From: Pachypanchax playfairii
Lineage: Eukaryota > Chordata > Actinopteri > Cyprinodontiformes > Aplocheilidae
Assembly: GCA_006937955.1 (NCBI GenBank)
Contig: SSNP01000389.1
Location: 43,117 to 107,116, forward strand
DNA: 64,000 nt
Reading direction: 5' to 3'
Of this stretch, positions 13,128-23,689 are shown piece after piece. The first letter of the stretch is position 1. Each line of letters begins with the position of its first letter. Under the pieces are notes generated by a model. That model ran no database searches. It was not told where the DNA came from and saw nothing but the letters and a program-made list of their open reading frames with translations. The translations under genes were made by a program, and so were the position numbers.

Positions 13128-13668
13128 TCTACAAGAAAGGTCAGAGCAGACTCTACTTCTTAAGGAAGCTGAGATCTTTTAATGTCTGCACCAAGATGTT
13201 GCAAATCTTCTATAGGTCTGTTGTGGAAAGTGCAATCAGCTTTGCAGCCATCTGCTGGGGCAGCAGCATCAGAACCAGAGACTTGAAGAGAATCAACAAA
13301 CTGATCAGGAAAGCTGGATCTGTGCTGGGAGTATCTCTGGAGCCGCTGGAGCTGATTGTACAAAAAAGAATGCTGGACAAGCTGATGAAGATGATGGAGG
13401 ACTCTTCTCACCCTCTGCACGACACAGTGATCAAACAACAGAGTGTGTTCAGTGAGAGGCTTCTTCAGGTCCGATGCAAGACCAAAAGATACAAAAGATC
13501 ATTCCTGCCTGCAGCCATTAGCCTCCACAACAACAGACCTTGATTTTTATTATTGTATTGTTGTCTTCATTGTTGTTTTTATTGTTGGACAAAAAAACAA
13601 AACAAAAAAAAAACTACTACAACGTTGAATTTCCCTTCTGGGATAAATAAAGTATTTTTCATTTCATT
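13128..13668 (+). pseudogene. LINE 3' end (L2/Rex type)
   Basis: Encodes the C-terminal part of a LINE polyprotein: SRLYFLRKLRSFNVCTKML, FYRSVVESAISFAAICWGSS, LKRINKLIRKAGSVLG and KRYKRSFLPAAISLHNN, then the 3' tail AATTTCCCTTCTGGGATAAA and an ATTTC-rich terminal repeat. One long open stretch (13196-13543) survives, but the upstream domains are missing: a 5'-truncated insertion in the wdr33 5' UTR intron. Confidence 0.9.
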
Positions 13669-14227
13669 TCATTTATTTCATTCCTACACCTCATCACCAA
13701 TTGCCTGATCAATCACTGAAGCTGATCGCAGTGACAGGTGTGGTTCACTTAAATCCACATTCAGAGATAACGTGATAAAGTAATACTTAGTTAGAAACTT
13801 GTCTATCGGATTGAATGCAACTGATCGGACCAGATGACAGACCTGCTACTGGTGCTTTGAAGTTCCATACCTGCTTTATTTATTTTTTGTGTCATTTAAT
13901 TTGCTCATTTAAACAGAAAATATCACCCAAAAATCTAAAACAAAGCCTGAACACTTTTAAAAACAAATCAAAATTACACTCATGTTTCCCTTTACACTGC
14001 CTAATATGTTCTAAAGAAAACTTTTTTTTTACTTTCTGTGATATATGGCCAAGTAAAAAGAACATGTTTAGAACACACTAAGTAAAATGACTGATGCCAG
14101 TTTTTCTCTGCTGAACATTTTCACACAACCTGTTCACATAAGTCCTCAAAACCAGAACCACTGTTCTCTGGTCAGTTTCACTGGAGAATGTCCCTCTTAA
14201 ACATCTGAAGAACGTCCTTGTGTAAAA

Positions 14228-14830
14228 GGGTCCAGCATAGGTTGAACTTCCTGCAGCAGCTCAAGAAGTTCAACCTGCCACAGGAGCTGCTGGTGAACTT
14301 CTACAGAACCAGCATTTAGTTCGTCTTCTGCCAGTCCATCACAGTCTGGTTTGGTTCAGCAACCAAACTAGATTGACAAAAACAGACTGCAGAGAACTAT
14401 AAGGTCTGCAGAGAGAATCACTGGTGCTGATCTGCCCTCCATCCTCAGATAAAAGTCAGGCAGCATCATCAGGGACCTTCTCTCCAGGATCTCACCTCTT
14501 CTCTCCCCTCAGGACGAAGCTACAGCTCACTGAACACCAAAACCAGTATCTTCCTACAGACCATCACCATGTTGAACCAACATGTTTAACACCTTCATGA
14601 AGAAATAACTTCTCTCATGGAAATAATTAGATTTTATCTGTATAAACAGCTTCAAACACCAATCAGACATTTATGGTGGACGATGCTGCTGAATGTCTCC
14701 GCTGTCTGTCTTCTATGTCTCATAATGTCTCTTTATATTTACATGTCTGTCTATAAGGACAAAAACTAATGAAAACTGGTGTGTGTGTGTTACATACTGG
14801 ACAAAATAAACCTGGTTCTAGCACGGCTAG
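14228..14830 (+). pseudogene. LINE fragment (Rex/CR1-like)
   Basis: Readable pieces RLNFLQQLKKFNLPQELLVN, FYRTSI, then a stop and SITVWFGSATK, typical of the region after the reverse transcriptase in Rex-type LINEs. It continues to a GACAAAATAAACCTGG tail. Stops and frame shifts make it non-functional. Confidence 0.75.
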
Positions 14831-15029
14831 CTGGAGCGGCTAACCGTTAGCAAGTGCTGTTTAACCCCCTCTCCCCCCAGCTCTTCAGACACAGGCTGGA
14901 ACTGAGAGGGCGGAAAGATGGAATCACACCAGCATAACCTGCCTCCGAACTGCCGGCTGTAGTCGGTTTCGGGAACGTTTCTCTGTCGGTAACCGATTTT
15001 AATGGCGGCCCGTGCGTTAAAAAACTCAC

Positions 15030-15320
15030 CAATAATCCCCGCAGCGCAGTGATCTATCTAGTTGGCATTAACTTGCTAAATTCTTGTGGAAGTATTTTCT
15101 TTGAAGAACCATAAGCGTCTAAGACTTTATTAACTCTATAGTTACAAATTGGTATGTTTTTCTTATATTATTGTCTCTTTATCCGCCACCGGAGTCCATC
15201 ATGACTACTCTTCCACTCGGCCTTGAAGAAATGCATGCTGGGAGCTTGACACAACAGGCGGGAGAGCGTAGCATCATACTGCAAAGGATTGTGGGAAATT
15301 GAGTTCACGTAACGTGAACT
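15030..15320 (-). promoter_or_regulatory. wdr33: Probable wdr33 first non-coding exon and promoter
   Basis: A strong donor, ATTATTG|GTGAGT, sits at 15029/15030 on the minus strand, upstream of the coding exon whose acceptor is at 12811. It could end the non-coding first exon. Further upstream, 15232-15244 reads CTCCCAGCATGCA on the minus strand, the core of the ZNF143/THAP11 promoter motif. There is no transcript evidence, so the exon start is unknown. Confidence 0.45.
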
Positions 15321-15344
15321 CGTAGAAATGTGTTCATAAATTTA

Positions 15345-15870
15345 CTTCTGGAGGCCCCACCGTTCATCTGGTGGCCCCACCATTCATTTGGAGGCCCCTC
15401 CGTTCATTTGGAGGCCTCTCCATTCATCTGTAGGCCCCTACTTTCCTTAAGAGGCCCATTCATTCATCTGGAGGCTACTTGGTTCATCTGGTGGCTGCTC
15501 CGTTCCTCTGGAGGCCCCTACATTCACCTGGAGACCCCTACGTTCATCTGGAGGCCCCCCATTCATTTGGAGGCCCCTCTATTGATGTGGTGGCCCCTCT
15601 GTTAATCTGGTGACCCCTACAATCCTTTGGAGGCCTCTCTGTTTTCCTGGAGGACCTCCATTCCTTTGGAGGGCCCTTTGTTCATCTGGAGGCTCCTATG
15701 TTCATTTGGTGGCCCCTCCTTCATCTGGAGGCCCTGACATTCATCTAGAGGCCGCTCCGTTCATCTGGAGGCCCTGGTGCTCATCTGAAAGCCCCTTCGT
15801 TCATCTAGAGGCCTCTCGATTCATCTAGTGGCCCCTACATTCTTTTGTAGACCTACTCTGTTCCTTTGGA
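15345..15870. repeat. Degenerate 21-bp minisatellite
   Basis: About 25 diverged units around GGAGGCCCCTCCGTTCATCT between the wdr33 and mybl1 promoters. The many substitutions suggest an old array. Confidence 0.9.
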
Positions 15871-16390
15871 CTTGCAAATACACGAGCAAACAAACCTTTG
15901 TTTAGAATTGAATATTTTGTATAAAAACTCTTAGAGTTATATATAATATCATTATGGTCAGGATTAACATCAATAAAAGTATTTGGACTGTTTGTCTTTG
16001 TGTTAGTTTTGGTTTGTTTTTGTCTCTATGTTGTCTCCCCCACCCAAATATTGGTCCTGACATAATAAGAGACCCAGACCCACAACTCTGTCTGGCAAAT
16101 ACATCAGGACAGGACAGGCTAAAAAAGAGATGAATATTGAGGCCTGTAAAAATATAATATAGATCTAGCGTTGTTTAACTTTTTAAAAGTGGTTTTGTCT
16201 AAAACACATTTGTACAATGAGACTGTGCAGATCTTGCTGTTCTGTTGAATAAACACTGACAAAACAAATAAATAAATAAATGGAACTGAACTGAATGGTA
16301 ATATAGTAGGTTGCGTGTACTTATCATATGACTCAGACTACAGTTTGTTTGAATGGAATTATTCTGAACTAAACTAAACTAAACTGAAGA
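15871..16390. other. Intergenic AT-rich DNA
   Basis: No gene seen. Contains a short TAAA-type microsatellite at about 16265-16283. Confidence 0.6.
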
Positions 16391-16397
16391 GAATAAA

Positions 16398-16600
16398 CCG
16401 TTATGACGTCACTCGGGACATTTGACCAATCAGAGACGAGCGTGTTCCTTTTGCGGAGTTTCTAACGGACAGTCTCGTGTTGTGTCTGCTGCTTGTCCTG
16501 TCGTCTACGGGTAAGTTCTAAATAAACTAACCGTTAACTCTCACAATGTGTTCAGATGGACCCTAACGGACCGGGTCGGGGTTCTGAACGGTTAGTAGCT
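16398..16600 (+). promoter_or_regulatory. mybl1: Probable mybl1 promoter and first non-coding exon
   Basis: Contains a full cAMP-response palindrome TGACGTCA (16404-16411) and a CCAAT box (16426-16430). A GC-richer stretch ends in a donor ACGG|GTAAGT at 16510/16511, fitting a 5' UTR exon of about 70 bases. Myb-type TAACGG or CCGTTA motifs lie at 16398, 16463, 16531 and 16564, with an AACGG at about 16587. Transcription start not visible. Confidence 0.5.
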
Positions 16601-16889
16601 GCAGTCACGGTCCGATCGGGATCTGGGTCACTTTAAACGTCTTTAACGTCTGTGCGGCGGCTAGCCGCGGCTAACCTGCGTTAGCTTAACTGCCGTGATT
16701 AAGCGATTTTTTTCAGAGAAACTGTTTTTGCTGCGGATGCCTTCAGATTAATGAACTAACAGGTGTCGGACTTTTATCTGAGAAAGATTTGAAAGGTTTG
16801 CTCCACAGGTGTTTAAAGACAATGTCTTGATTAAGCAACACTTTATGTAAATATTCTATATTTTCCTTCTTAACTGTCATCAACTACAG

Positions 16890-16951
16890 ATTGTAACAGT
16901 ATCAAACTTCATCTGAGGAGCAGCGATGAGCATGAAGAGCCAGAGATCCAG
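16890..16951 (+). CDS. mybl1: mybl1 exon with start codon
   Basis: Acceptor AACTACAG, 36 bases of UTR, then ATG at 16926 giving MSMKSQRS plus two bases, donor CAG|GTAACA. Another frame of this exon reads an acidic stretch resembling the c-Myb N-terminus, but it would break the phase with the next exon. Confidence 0.75.
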
Positions 16952-19900
16952 GTAACACACACACCTGGACACAGAGGGAAGCAGTGTCTACATACCACAT
17001 GGGTGGAGCTTCAGGACACAAGAAAAGTGCACATGTCTGAACTGGACTTGCCGCTGGTTTCCTGAGGGATTAAAAATGTACTCTATAAATATAATGGACT
17101 GGCGACCTGTCCAGGTGAAACCCCGCCTCTCGCCCTATGACTGCTGGATATGGGCACCAGCTCCCCACGACCCTGAAAGGAAAAAGTGGGTTTAGAAAAT
17201 GGATCTGTAAACATGAGTGTTTGTAAACAAACATTTCACTGCCTGCATTTACATGCAGCTAATAACTCATTCCAAACAGAATATTAGCAATAACCCGGTC
17301 ATGGACAGCCATGTAAACGCCGGCAAAAACCCGAATATGATCATAACCAGGTTTTAAAAACACAAATATGAGACCTGTGGTAATCCTTTTCTAACCCAAA
17401 TATTTGGTCTAGTAAACGCGTATCGGCATATCCCATCAAAAGGAACATTCATTTGTGTTTTGTACATGTTCTATTCACAGTGAATCTTGGTCTTTTCAGT
17501 AGAGGAAGTTCTTTTATCTGCAGCTTACAAAAACCCGCATGCAGAAGTAAACAGGAAGTAGAGGTAAGACCTTGGTGGCAAGAATCGATGGTTTTACAGC
17601 AGGGCTCTCAGAACCATTGAGAACATCAGCGAGTATCTAACAAAATGCTAAGAGCCCACACATGTCCGCCTCAGGCATCCTGCCTGGTTGTGCAGCATTG
17701 TACCCGCTGGTTCGGTCATCTCCTTCATCTACCCCCCGACCATCCTACAGGAGCCATTCTTCTGTTTGCCCCGTACTCGATGGATCGACATCATTGCAGG
17801 TGACTGCACAAAACACCCGAGTCGCTGTGGAGGATGCAGAACTGCTGGAACAAGACCGACAGCAGTGGAAAAAGCTGACTCACCAGGTCGGCTCTATGCA
17901 TTGGGACCGGACTCCGCCCCACTTGCAAAAGCCTTAATCAGTAAACAAACAAATAAACAGCTGATCTGCCTGATAGCAGTTCACAGTGCTCAGTAAACAC
18001 AGTATAACAAACTAAATGAACAGCAAAAGAAGCAGTTAAACTGTTTTTTTGTTTATTTATTTATTTTTTGGAATGAGACAATCCGGTTGGTTTATTTGCA
18101 TGTTAAAAAGCATAAGAACAAAATAAATCAGCAGGAACCTTCACTGACACTCAGTGAACCCAGGGAGGGACTTTATGAGAATCCATGTTGCATTTAGGGA
18201 TGCTAGTGTTAAATCAGTACTAACTTTTACAACTTTAAGCTGCTGCTGTTATAAAATGTGTCAAAGTGAATAAAAACATGTTCGTCTTCATATGAGACAC
18301 TCTGGACGTCTCTGGTCCTCCTATATTACACTTAATAACGTCAGTAATTCAGGTCTCAGCAGGAAGTGGTGTTCTGATGATTTATGCTGCCCTGATGAAA
18401 AATGCCTCCTTAGTACGAATTAACAACTTATTTCATAATGAGATGTTATTAGACGTTTATACAGTATTCTTGTTTATGGTGAGTTTGACCTGTTAATTAT
18501 TTAAACATATTTTTATAATCCTTCCCTGATATTTTCTATATAAAAGCCCTCTGGGTCCTTATCAGCCATTGTTGGGTCCTTCTCCTCTGAGTGTGTCCAA
18601 ACATTTGCCTGTTGCTCTGACAATGTAAAGAAAGTAAAAATAACATCATATTTAGTGTTTCTGTCCTGGAGAATTTATTTGATAGTTAAAATGTATTTAT
18701 GGAAAAATATAGAAACAAAAATAAACAATAAATCTGTTTATTGAAGTCAAGACTGTAGAACGACACGTGTTGCACATCGCAACAAGTAGCATATTTCAAC
18801 AGAACACCAGCTCCAGTAACGGCTGTCTGAGACACGACTGCAGAAAAGTTATTTAGTTCTGATTTAGACATTGTAAACATCTGTAAAGACGAGTGTTTGT
18901 AAACGTGTCTTTAATGTATCTGTAAGTGTCCTTGGGCAAGATACTGAACCCTGAAACTGCCCCCTGGGTCCTGTTCAAGATGGCTGCCCTCTGCTTCTCA
19001 CCTTACGATGAGAATGGGTCAAATGCAGAACCAAATATCCCCACGAGGGGTTAATATAGGAAATAAAATTAAAAAAAATGTAAACACTAGTGTATGTAAA
19101 TTATTACATTATTACATTAGTGTATAAACTGGGAGACATTTAATAACAGATGTCTTAACAATGGGATCTCTGAACACCTGATTGGTTGTTTTTTCTTTAG
19201 AAACAGACAGGCCAGCTGCAGATCTCTGAACAGGTTTCTGATCAGCATTATTCTGACATTTCTGTTTTTTTAGTTCAAAGAAACACTCCAGACGTTTTGG
19301 AAGATTCTCCAGAGTTTCTCTACAGAAGCCCGGATGGACAAAAGAAGAGGTAACCCTGGTAAACCCTGATGCTGTTTGCAGTCTGACCATAGAACGCTGC
19401 TGCTGGTGATGATGATGATGGTGATGCTCTTCATCCTCAGGATGAGAAGCTGCAGCATCTTGTGAAGGATTTTGGATCCACTAGATGGTCTGCGGTCGCT
19501 ATGCACTTCAGAGTAAGTACTTTCAGTTCTTCTGCCAACCACTGCAGTCAAATCTCAGATTATTGGACAAAACAAGTAGCAGCAGTGACCAATAGGAGAC
19601 ATTCTGTGTCAGGGTCACAGGTCACAGCTGCAATGTCAGCGGCGCTGGCAGCAAATCAAGAATCCTGAGCTGGTCAAAGGCCCCTGGACTCAGGACGAGG
19701 ACCACAGGGTAAAGACGTACCTGAGAGCTCATCACACTGGCTGCTCAGGACTCCAGTCTCACCTGACACTCATGTAATGTTCCTTATGGTTCAGGTCATA
19801 GAGCTTGTTCAGAAGTACGGCGTGAAACGTTGGTCACTAATCGCTAAGCATCTTCGCTCTCGGAACGGGAAGCAGTGCCGCGAGCGCTGGCACAACCACC

Positions 19901-22900
19901 TGAACCCGATGGTGAAGAAGAGCAGCTGGACTCTGGAGGAGGACCGGATTATCTGTCAGGCTCACAGGCTGCTGGGAAACCGCTGGGCGGACATCTCCAA
20001 GCTGCTGCCTGGCAGGTATGTACAGCTTCTTCTACATGTTTACAGGTGAGTCAGAGTGACTCAGTGCTGCTGGTGCTCGTCTGTTCTCAGGACTGATAAC
20101 TCCATTAAAAACCACTGGAACTCCACCTTAAAGAGGAAGGTGGAGAAGGAAGGATACCTGCACATCTTGCACCTCCACAGCTCCTCCACCTCCAGACCTC
20201 CTACAAAGACCTGTGCCCCCACTAAAACATCCACCCTCCCCTCTAAGGTACACCTCCCCTAACATCCACCCAGCGTTCAGGACTCAGCAGGTTGATGTTG
20301 CATAACGCTGATGTGTCCTCCACCAGGCCGATAGCCTGTCCACCTTGAAGGACGAGTCCTCCTACTCTTTCAGCAGTCAGAGTGTGTGCAGATCTCGTGG
20401 AAGCTCCACTCACCTGTGCTTTGACTGTGTTCCAGCCTCCTCAGGTTCCAGCTGCTCTCTGAGTATGTTCAAGCTGTCAGAATCCACAGAGCTGATGGAA
20501 ACGGTAACGCTTTTATTTCATCCATCTAAGCTGGAGTGATACTTGTGTTGTAATGTTGGACCTTCAGTTCATTTTAATATCAAAATATTTGAGTCCAACT
20601 CATGATTCTACATTTTTTAAATCATTAACTTTAGTTTCATGGAGCCCCATCATCTGGTTCCTGTTAACTCCTGTTGGTTCTTATCTGAAACTGTTCTAAT
20701 ACTTCTTCATCACAGAACCTGGAGGTGTGGAGCTGCAACTCAGTGGACGTGATCTCCAGCTCTAACCCCCCCCCCGTGAACTGCCTGTTCAGAGACGACC
20801 TCGAGCTGTCAAACATGGACCGGAGCGAGAGCTACGTAGGACATCACAAATCACAAAAGAAGAGAACAAACTGATCCAGTCTGATGCTGAATAACATCCA
20901 ACATTTTAGGAAGTTAGAACTGAGATACTTACTGATAATAACATGAACAAATGATTCCTCTGAGTGTTTCACTGATGAAGCTCACAGCTGTGAAACATCT
21001 TCATTTTAGTGTGTTCAGACTAAAAAACCCAAAGTTAGGTTGTTTCCATGTTCTAAGGAGTTCTACTCTCTGGAAGGAAAAACATCAAAGGCTCTTAAAT
21101 CTGATGTTAGACACCTGAGAACCTCCTGTAAAAGAACCCGACCCTATAGATTAGGTTCATCAGTACCGTTCTGGTTTGGGTCCGTTCAGAAGTGAAACAC
21201 ATGGAGGCTGGAAGCTGCTGATGATTGGAGTTCAGTTTTTATATGGATGAGCAAGTCAGGTGAAGCTGCTGTTGTCTGAAGGTTGCAGGTGTGAAGGAGC
21301 TGATGAACGGGGATGAAGGTGCCTCCTTCCTGGACTCCTCCTTCTCAGGGAACAGAATGATGGGAAGAGCTGCGTCCTCTCCATCAGAGGTGAAGACAAT
21401 TACAAACAGATTCAGGACGTGAACACAAGTCCACAGCTGATTGTCTGTCTTCACCTGCTGCAGATGTTCAGTCTGTGTGGTGTGAACGAGCTGACGTTCC
21501 AGCGCCCGGCTCTTACCTCCACTCCTGTGTGCTCCCTGAAACACGCTGCCATCAGCAGGCAGGACGGGCGTTGTGAGCACTGCAGCCTGAGTGGCAGGTC
21601 TGCCACCTTTCTGTTTGACCTTTGACCTCCCTCAAACCCTGTGCCTGACTTGACTGGTCTGTGTTCAGAATGCCCACAGGGTCCCAAGAGAAGATCAGAG
21701 CCCTGCTGATGTCGACTCCTCAGACACCAACACCACTGAAGATCAGTGACTGCCAGGAAGAGGTGAGTCAAGTCTCAGCTGACAGTCAGCTGATATACAT
21801 TAGAAGGGTTAGGTCACACTGTGTGTGTGTGTTTGTGTGTCAGGTTGTTGCGTGCTCCAGCAGGATGATGAATCTGGTTTGGGAGGAGACGAGTGTCCAA
21901 CCTGACAGTCAGCAGTCTGGAAGCAGCTCTGAGGTCAGTCCTGAGCCATCAGGGGCCCAAAGCACGTCTCAGGATTCAGACCATAGTAGTGGTGGTAACT
22001 GCTCCCTCACTCCTAGAAGAGTTGAATACATTTCAAGGCAGGTTTAAGGTTTTGAATAATTTGCCAGGGATGACCCCCCCCATCCCCACTGAGAACATCT
22101 TGACCAGTAGCATCACTTCCTGGTATGGTGACTGCAGTGTGAATGAGAGGAAAACTCATTTGGGCTTCATTACCCTCTTAAGATTCAAGAAAAAAGCCTT
22201 CATATTGCAGAAGATGCCTTTCACCTCGCTAATAAGCTGCACCACCTGCTGCTGTTTGGAAGAAGATGCTTCATCCTTCTGGAACACAAAACTGGACTAT
22301 TGTGCCTTTTGAGTTCGCCTCATTCATCCTGTAATTAGCTGGTAAAGATTCTCAGTCCTCCAGGACCTGGTCAACCTGTTGAGTTCATTTAGATGCAGGT
22401 GGACTGTGGAGTCTGGACCTGTAGATGCAGGTGGACTGTAGAGTCTGGACCTGTAGATGCAGGTGGACTGTGGAGTCTGGACCTGTAGATGCAGGTGGAC
22501 TGTAGAGTCTGGACCTGTAGATGCAGGTGGACTGTGGAGTCTGGACCTGTAGATTTCCAGGGTTGTTGATATAATGATGGTCTGGTCTGGGTCTCTGCAG
22601 GCCTGGAGAACTTTCTGCGCGTGTTTCTGTTCCTTTTCTTTTTCTTCCTGCACAGTCGTCACCAAAAACCTGGTTAAAATCAGAAAATCTGAATGCAAGT
22701 TGATATTAACACTCTGAGGTTGTTTAGGTTGTAGTCTTTCTGTCTGATCCACAGAACAATCAACGTGTTTGATGCTCATCATGTACTCTGTGTTGTTCTG
22801 TGTCAAGATTCAGTACTTCATGTCAGAACCTGAAACCAGGTGTTCCTGACCTCTGACCTGCAGGTGCATGGTGAAAGTCTCCTGAGTTCCATACTGCAAA

Positions 22901-23349
22901 ATCAGAACAGGTCCAACTCAGCTTCACAGGGCCATCATGGGTCTGTCTCAGTACAGCAGCAGGTCCAGAGGGACTACGGGCCCCAATCAGAGGTTCCTAA
23001 ACTGTATGATTCTCTGCGGCAATGTGACGAGTTTGGTTGCTTCCCATTAGATGGACAGGTTGAGGTGTGGTGGAACCAGCAAGGGCACCCACACCTGGAC
23101 TCACCTGACTGTCCTGGTTTCAGGACCAACCCCTTTGAGGTTAGATCTATGTGAAACCCAGAATCAGAATTAAGAGCCAGACTTTCTGATTTTTGGTGCA
23201 GAGTGAAGCCAGACAAACATGACGTCAGTAACACACCTATGACATGTTTATGTTTCCAGGTGAGTGGAGAGCTTCAGGTAGTGATGTTTGGGAAGACTGA
23301 GGACCAGGTGAGTCTGACAGAACAGGCCCGACTTTATGTGGAACCCTGA
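16926..23349 (+). CDS. mybl1: Myb-family transcription factor, MYBL1 (A-Myb)-like, complete
   Basis: Nuclear DNA-binding activator with three Myb repeats. Exons: 16926-16951, 19274-19349, 19441-19512, 19613-19708, 19795-20015, 20091-20247, 20327-20503, 20716-20835, 21282-21389, 21464-21597, 21669-21762, 21844-21933, 22864-23139, 23260-23349. Every junction is AG/GT and all phases agree, giving 578 residues. Tryptophans keep the Myb spacing: R1 W30/W50/W70, R2 W83/W103/W122, R3 W135/W154/W173; the R3 contacts K170, N171, N174 and S175 are kept. RALLMSTPQTPTPLK matches the conserved TPTPxK motif. GKTEDQVSLTEQARLY near the end matches the A-Myb C-terminus better than c-Myb or B-Myb. The neighbour adhfe1 supports MYBL1. 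It is shorter and more diverged than usual, so a separate Myb paralogue is possible. The start ATG is favoured because only its frame fits the phase of exon 2. Confidence 0.9.
17095..17205 (+). repeat. Dispersed teleost repeat, copy 2
   Basis: Same family as 10240-10335 in the opposite orientation, ending in the typical GGGTTTAGAAAATGGAT tail. Confidence 0.65.
17570..17960 (+). pseudogene. LINE C-terminal fragment
   Basis: Frame-shifted remains of a retrotransposon C-terminus: PRTRWIDIIAGDCTKH in one frame and VAVEDAELLEQDRQQWKKLT in another, the latter typical of the DRxxW segment at the end of LINE polyproteins. In mybl1 intron 1. Confidence 0.65.
18205..18870 (+). repeat. Interspersed repeat, copy A (inverted partner at 59562-60213)
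   Basis: About 660 bases that match the reverse complement of 59562-60213 at roughly nine bases in ten, with a few short indels. Shared landmarks are AACATGTTCGTCTTCATATG, TAATAACGTCAGTAATTCAG and CAAACATTTGCCTGTTGC. No coding frame. Class unknown; it contains CTATATAAAAG and AATAAA, which an LTR could have. Confidence 0.85.
18920..19080 (+). mobile_element. SINE fragment (V-SINE-like tail)
   Basis: Carries TGTCCTTGGGCAAGATACTG, the conserved central segment of fish V-SINEs, then ATGGCTGCC and AAATGCAGAAC shared with the SINE at 8725-8945, ending in an A-rich tail. Confidence 0.7.
19274..19349 (+). CDS. mybl1: mybl1 exon 2 (start of R1)
   Basis: Basic segment SKKHSRRFGRF, then KPGWTKEE, the first tryptophan of R1. 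Acceptor TTTTTTAG, donor GAG|GTAACC. Confidence 0.88.
19441..19512 (+). CDS. mybl1: mybl1 exon 3 (R1)
   Basis: 24 codons, DEKLQHLVKDFGSTRWSAVA then MHFR; second R1 tryptophan. The usual DW of Myb R1 is RW here. Confidence 0.92.
19613..19708 (+). CDS. mybl1: mybl1 exon 4 (end of R1, start of R2)
   Basis: Acceptor TGTGTCAG chosen over two AG sites just downstream, because only it keeps the R1 length: GHRSQLQCQRRWQQIKNPEL, then VKGPWTQDEDHR. Third R1 and first R2 tryptophan. Confidence 0.92.
19795..20015 (+). CDS. mybl1: mybl1 exon 5 (R2 and most of R3)
   Basis: VIELVQKYGVKRWSLIAKHL, GKQCRERWHNHLNP, KKSSWTLEEDRIICQAH, LGNRWADISKLLPG. The most conserved part of the gene; donor GGCAG|GTATGT. Confidence 0.98.
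20091..20247 (+). CDS. mybl1: mybl1 exon 6 (end of R3)
   Basis: Completes R164, then TDNSIKNHWNSTLKRKVEKE, the R3 recognition helix, followed by a Ser/Pro/Thr-rich linker. Confidence 0.96.
20327..20503 (+). CDS. mybl1: mybl1 exon 7
   Basis: 59 codons, serine-rich (ADSLSTLKDESSYSFSSQS...), part of the presumed transactivation region; donor ACG|GTAACG. Confidence 0.88.
20716..20835 (+). CDS. mybl1: mybl1 exon 8
   Basis: 40 codons from NLEVWSCNSVDVIS to MDRSESY. Includes a 10-C homopolymer coding three prolines, a likely sequencing or slippage hotspot. Confidence 0.85.
21282..21389 (+). CDS. mybl1: mybl1 exon 9
   Basis: 36 codons, VAGVKELMNGDEGASFLDSS onward. Acceptor GTCTGAAG keeps phase 0; the TTGCAG seven bases further on would break it. 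Confidence 0.75.
21464..21597 (+). CDS. mybl1: mybl1 exon 10
   Basis: MFSLCGVNELTFQRPALTST then PVCSLKHAAISRQDG, resembling the TPVC segment of Myb proteins; acceptor CTGCTGCAG, donor GGCAG|GTCTGC. Confidence 0.85.
21669..21762 (+). CDS. mybl1: mybl1 exon 11 (TPTP motif)
   Basis: MPTGSQEKIRALLMSTPQTP then TPLKISDCQEE; the STPxTPTPxK motif is shared by vertebrate Myb proteins. Confidence 0.9.
21844..21933 (+). CDS. mybl1: mybl1 exon 12
   Basis: 30 codons, VVACSSRMMNLVWEE to SQQSGSSSE, phase 0 at both ends. Acceptor after a TGTGTG tract. Confidence 0.8.
22040..22320 (+). pseudogene. LINE fragment in mybl1 intron 12
   Basis: Reads ENILTSSITSWYGDCSVNERK minus its first residue, close to the ITxWYGNCTxxDRK segment of L2/Rex LINEs, then decays. 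Confidence 0.6.
22392..22552. repeat. 32-bp minisatellite, about 5 units
   Basis: Unit contains GCAGGTGGACTGTGGAGTCT and GACCTGTAGAT; alternating GTGGAGTC and GTAGAGTC units suggest a 64-bp doublet. Confidence 0.95.
22864..23139 (+). CDS. mybl1: mybl1 exon 13
   Basis: 92 codons, VHGESLLSSILQNQN to CPGFRTNPFE, with a tryptophan pair in VEVWWNQQ. The donor GAG|GTTAGA is weak but in phase. Confidence 0.85.
23260..23349 (+). CDS. mybl1: mybl1 last exon
   Basis: VSGELQVVMFGKTEDQ, VSLTEQARLYVEP, then TGA. The GKTEDQ...TEQARxY core is the A-Myb C-terminal signature, but the usual tail after it is missing. Confidence 0.9.
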   Translation: MSGELQVVMFGKTEDQVSLTEQARLYVEP

Positions 23350-23689
23350 TCCCGATCCAGATGCTAGTCCAGCAGGTGGTGAGTCCAATCATACAGAACT
23401 GGGTTACTCCACCCTGAATGTAGAGTTTAACATGTTTCATGTCTGGATACGGATCAGAAAACATGTTAGTGTTTGTAAAAACACTTCCAAACCAACATAT
23501 TGTTGGTTGTCTAGTGTCTGATTTACTAACACTGTGGGCACACCGCTTCATCTTACTTGGATTCAGTGTTTGTTGGACCTGCTCACATAGTAACGGTTGC
23601 TTTAATGTGTGATTGGACAATGGCCGTTTTGGGGGAGGGGCCAGCAAAAGGTCAATTAAGCAGGTAAAAGGTCTGGAGGTGATTCCAGG

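Noticed and set aside
19621..19627. Alternative mybl1 exon 4 acceptors just downstream of 19613
   Set aside because: They would shorten R1 and break the 19-residue tryptophan spacing, or shift phase.
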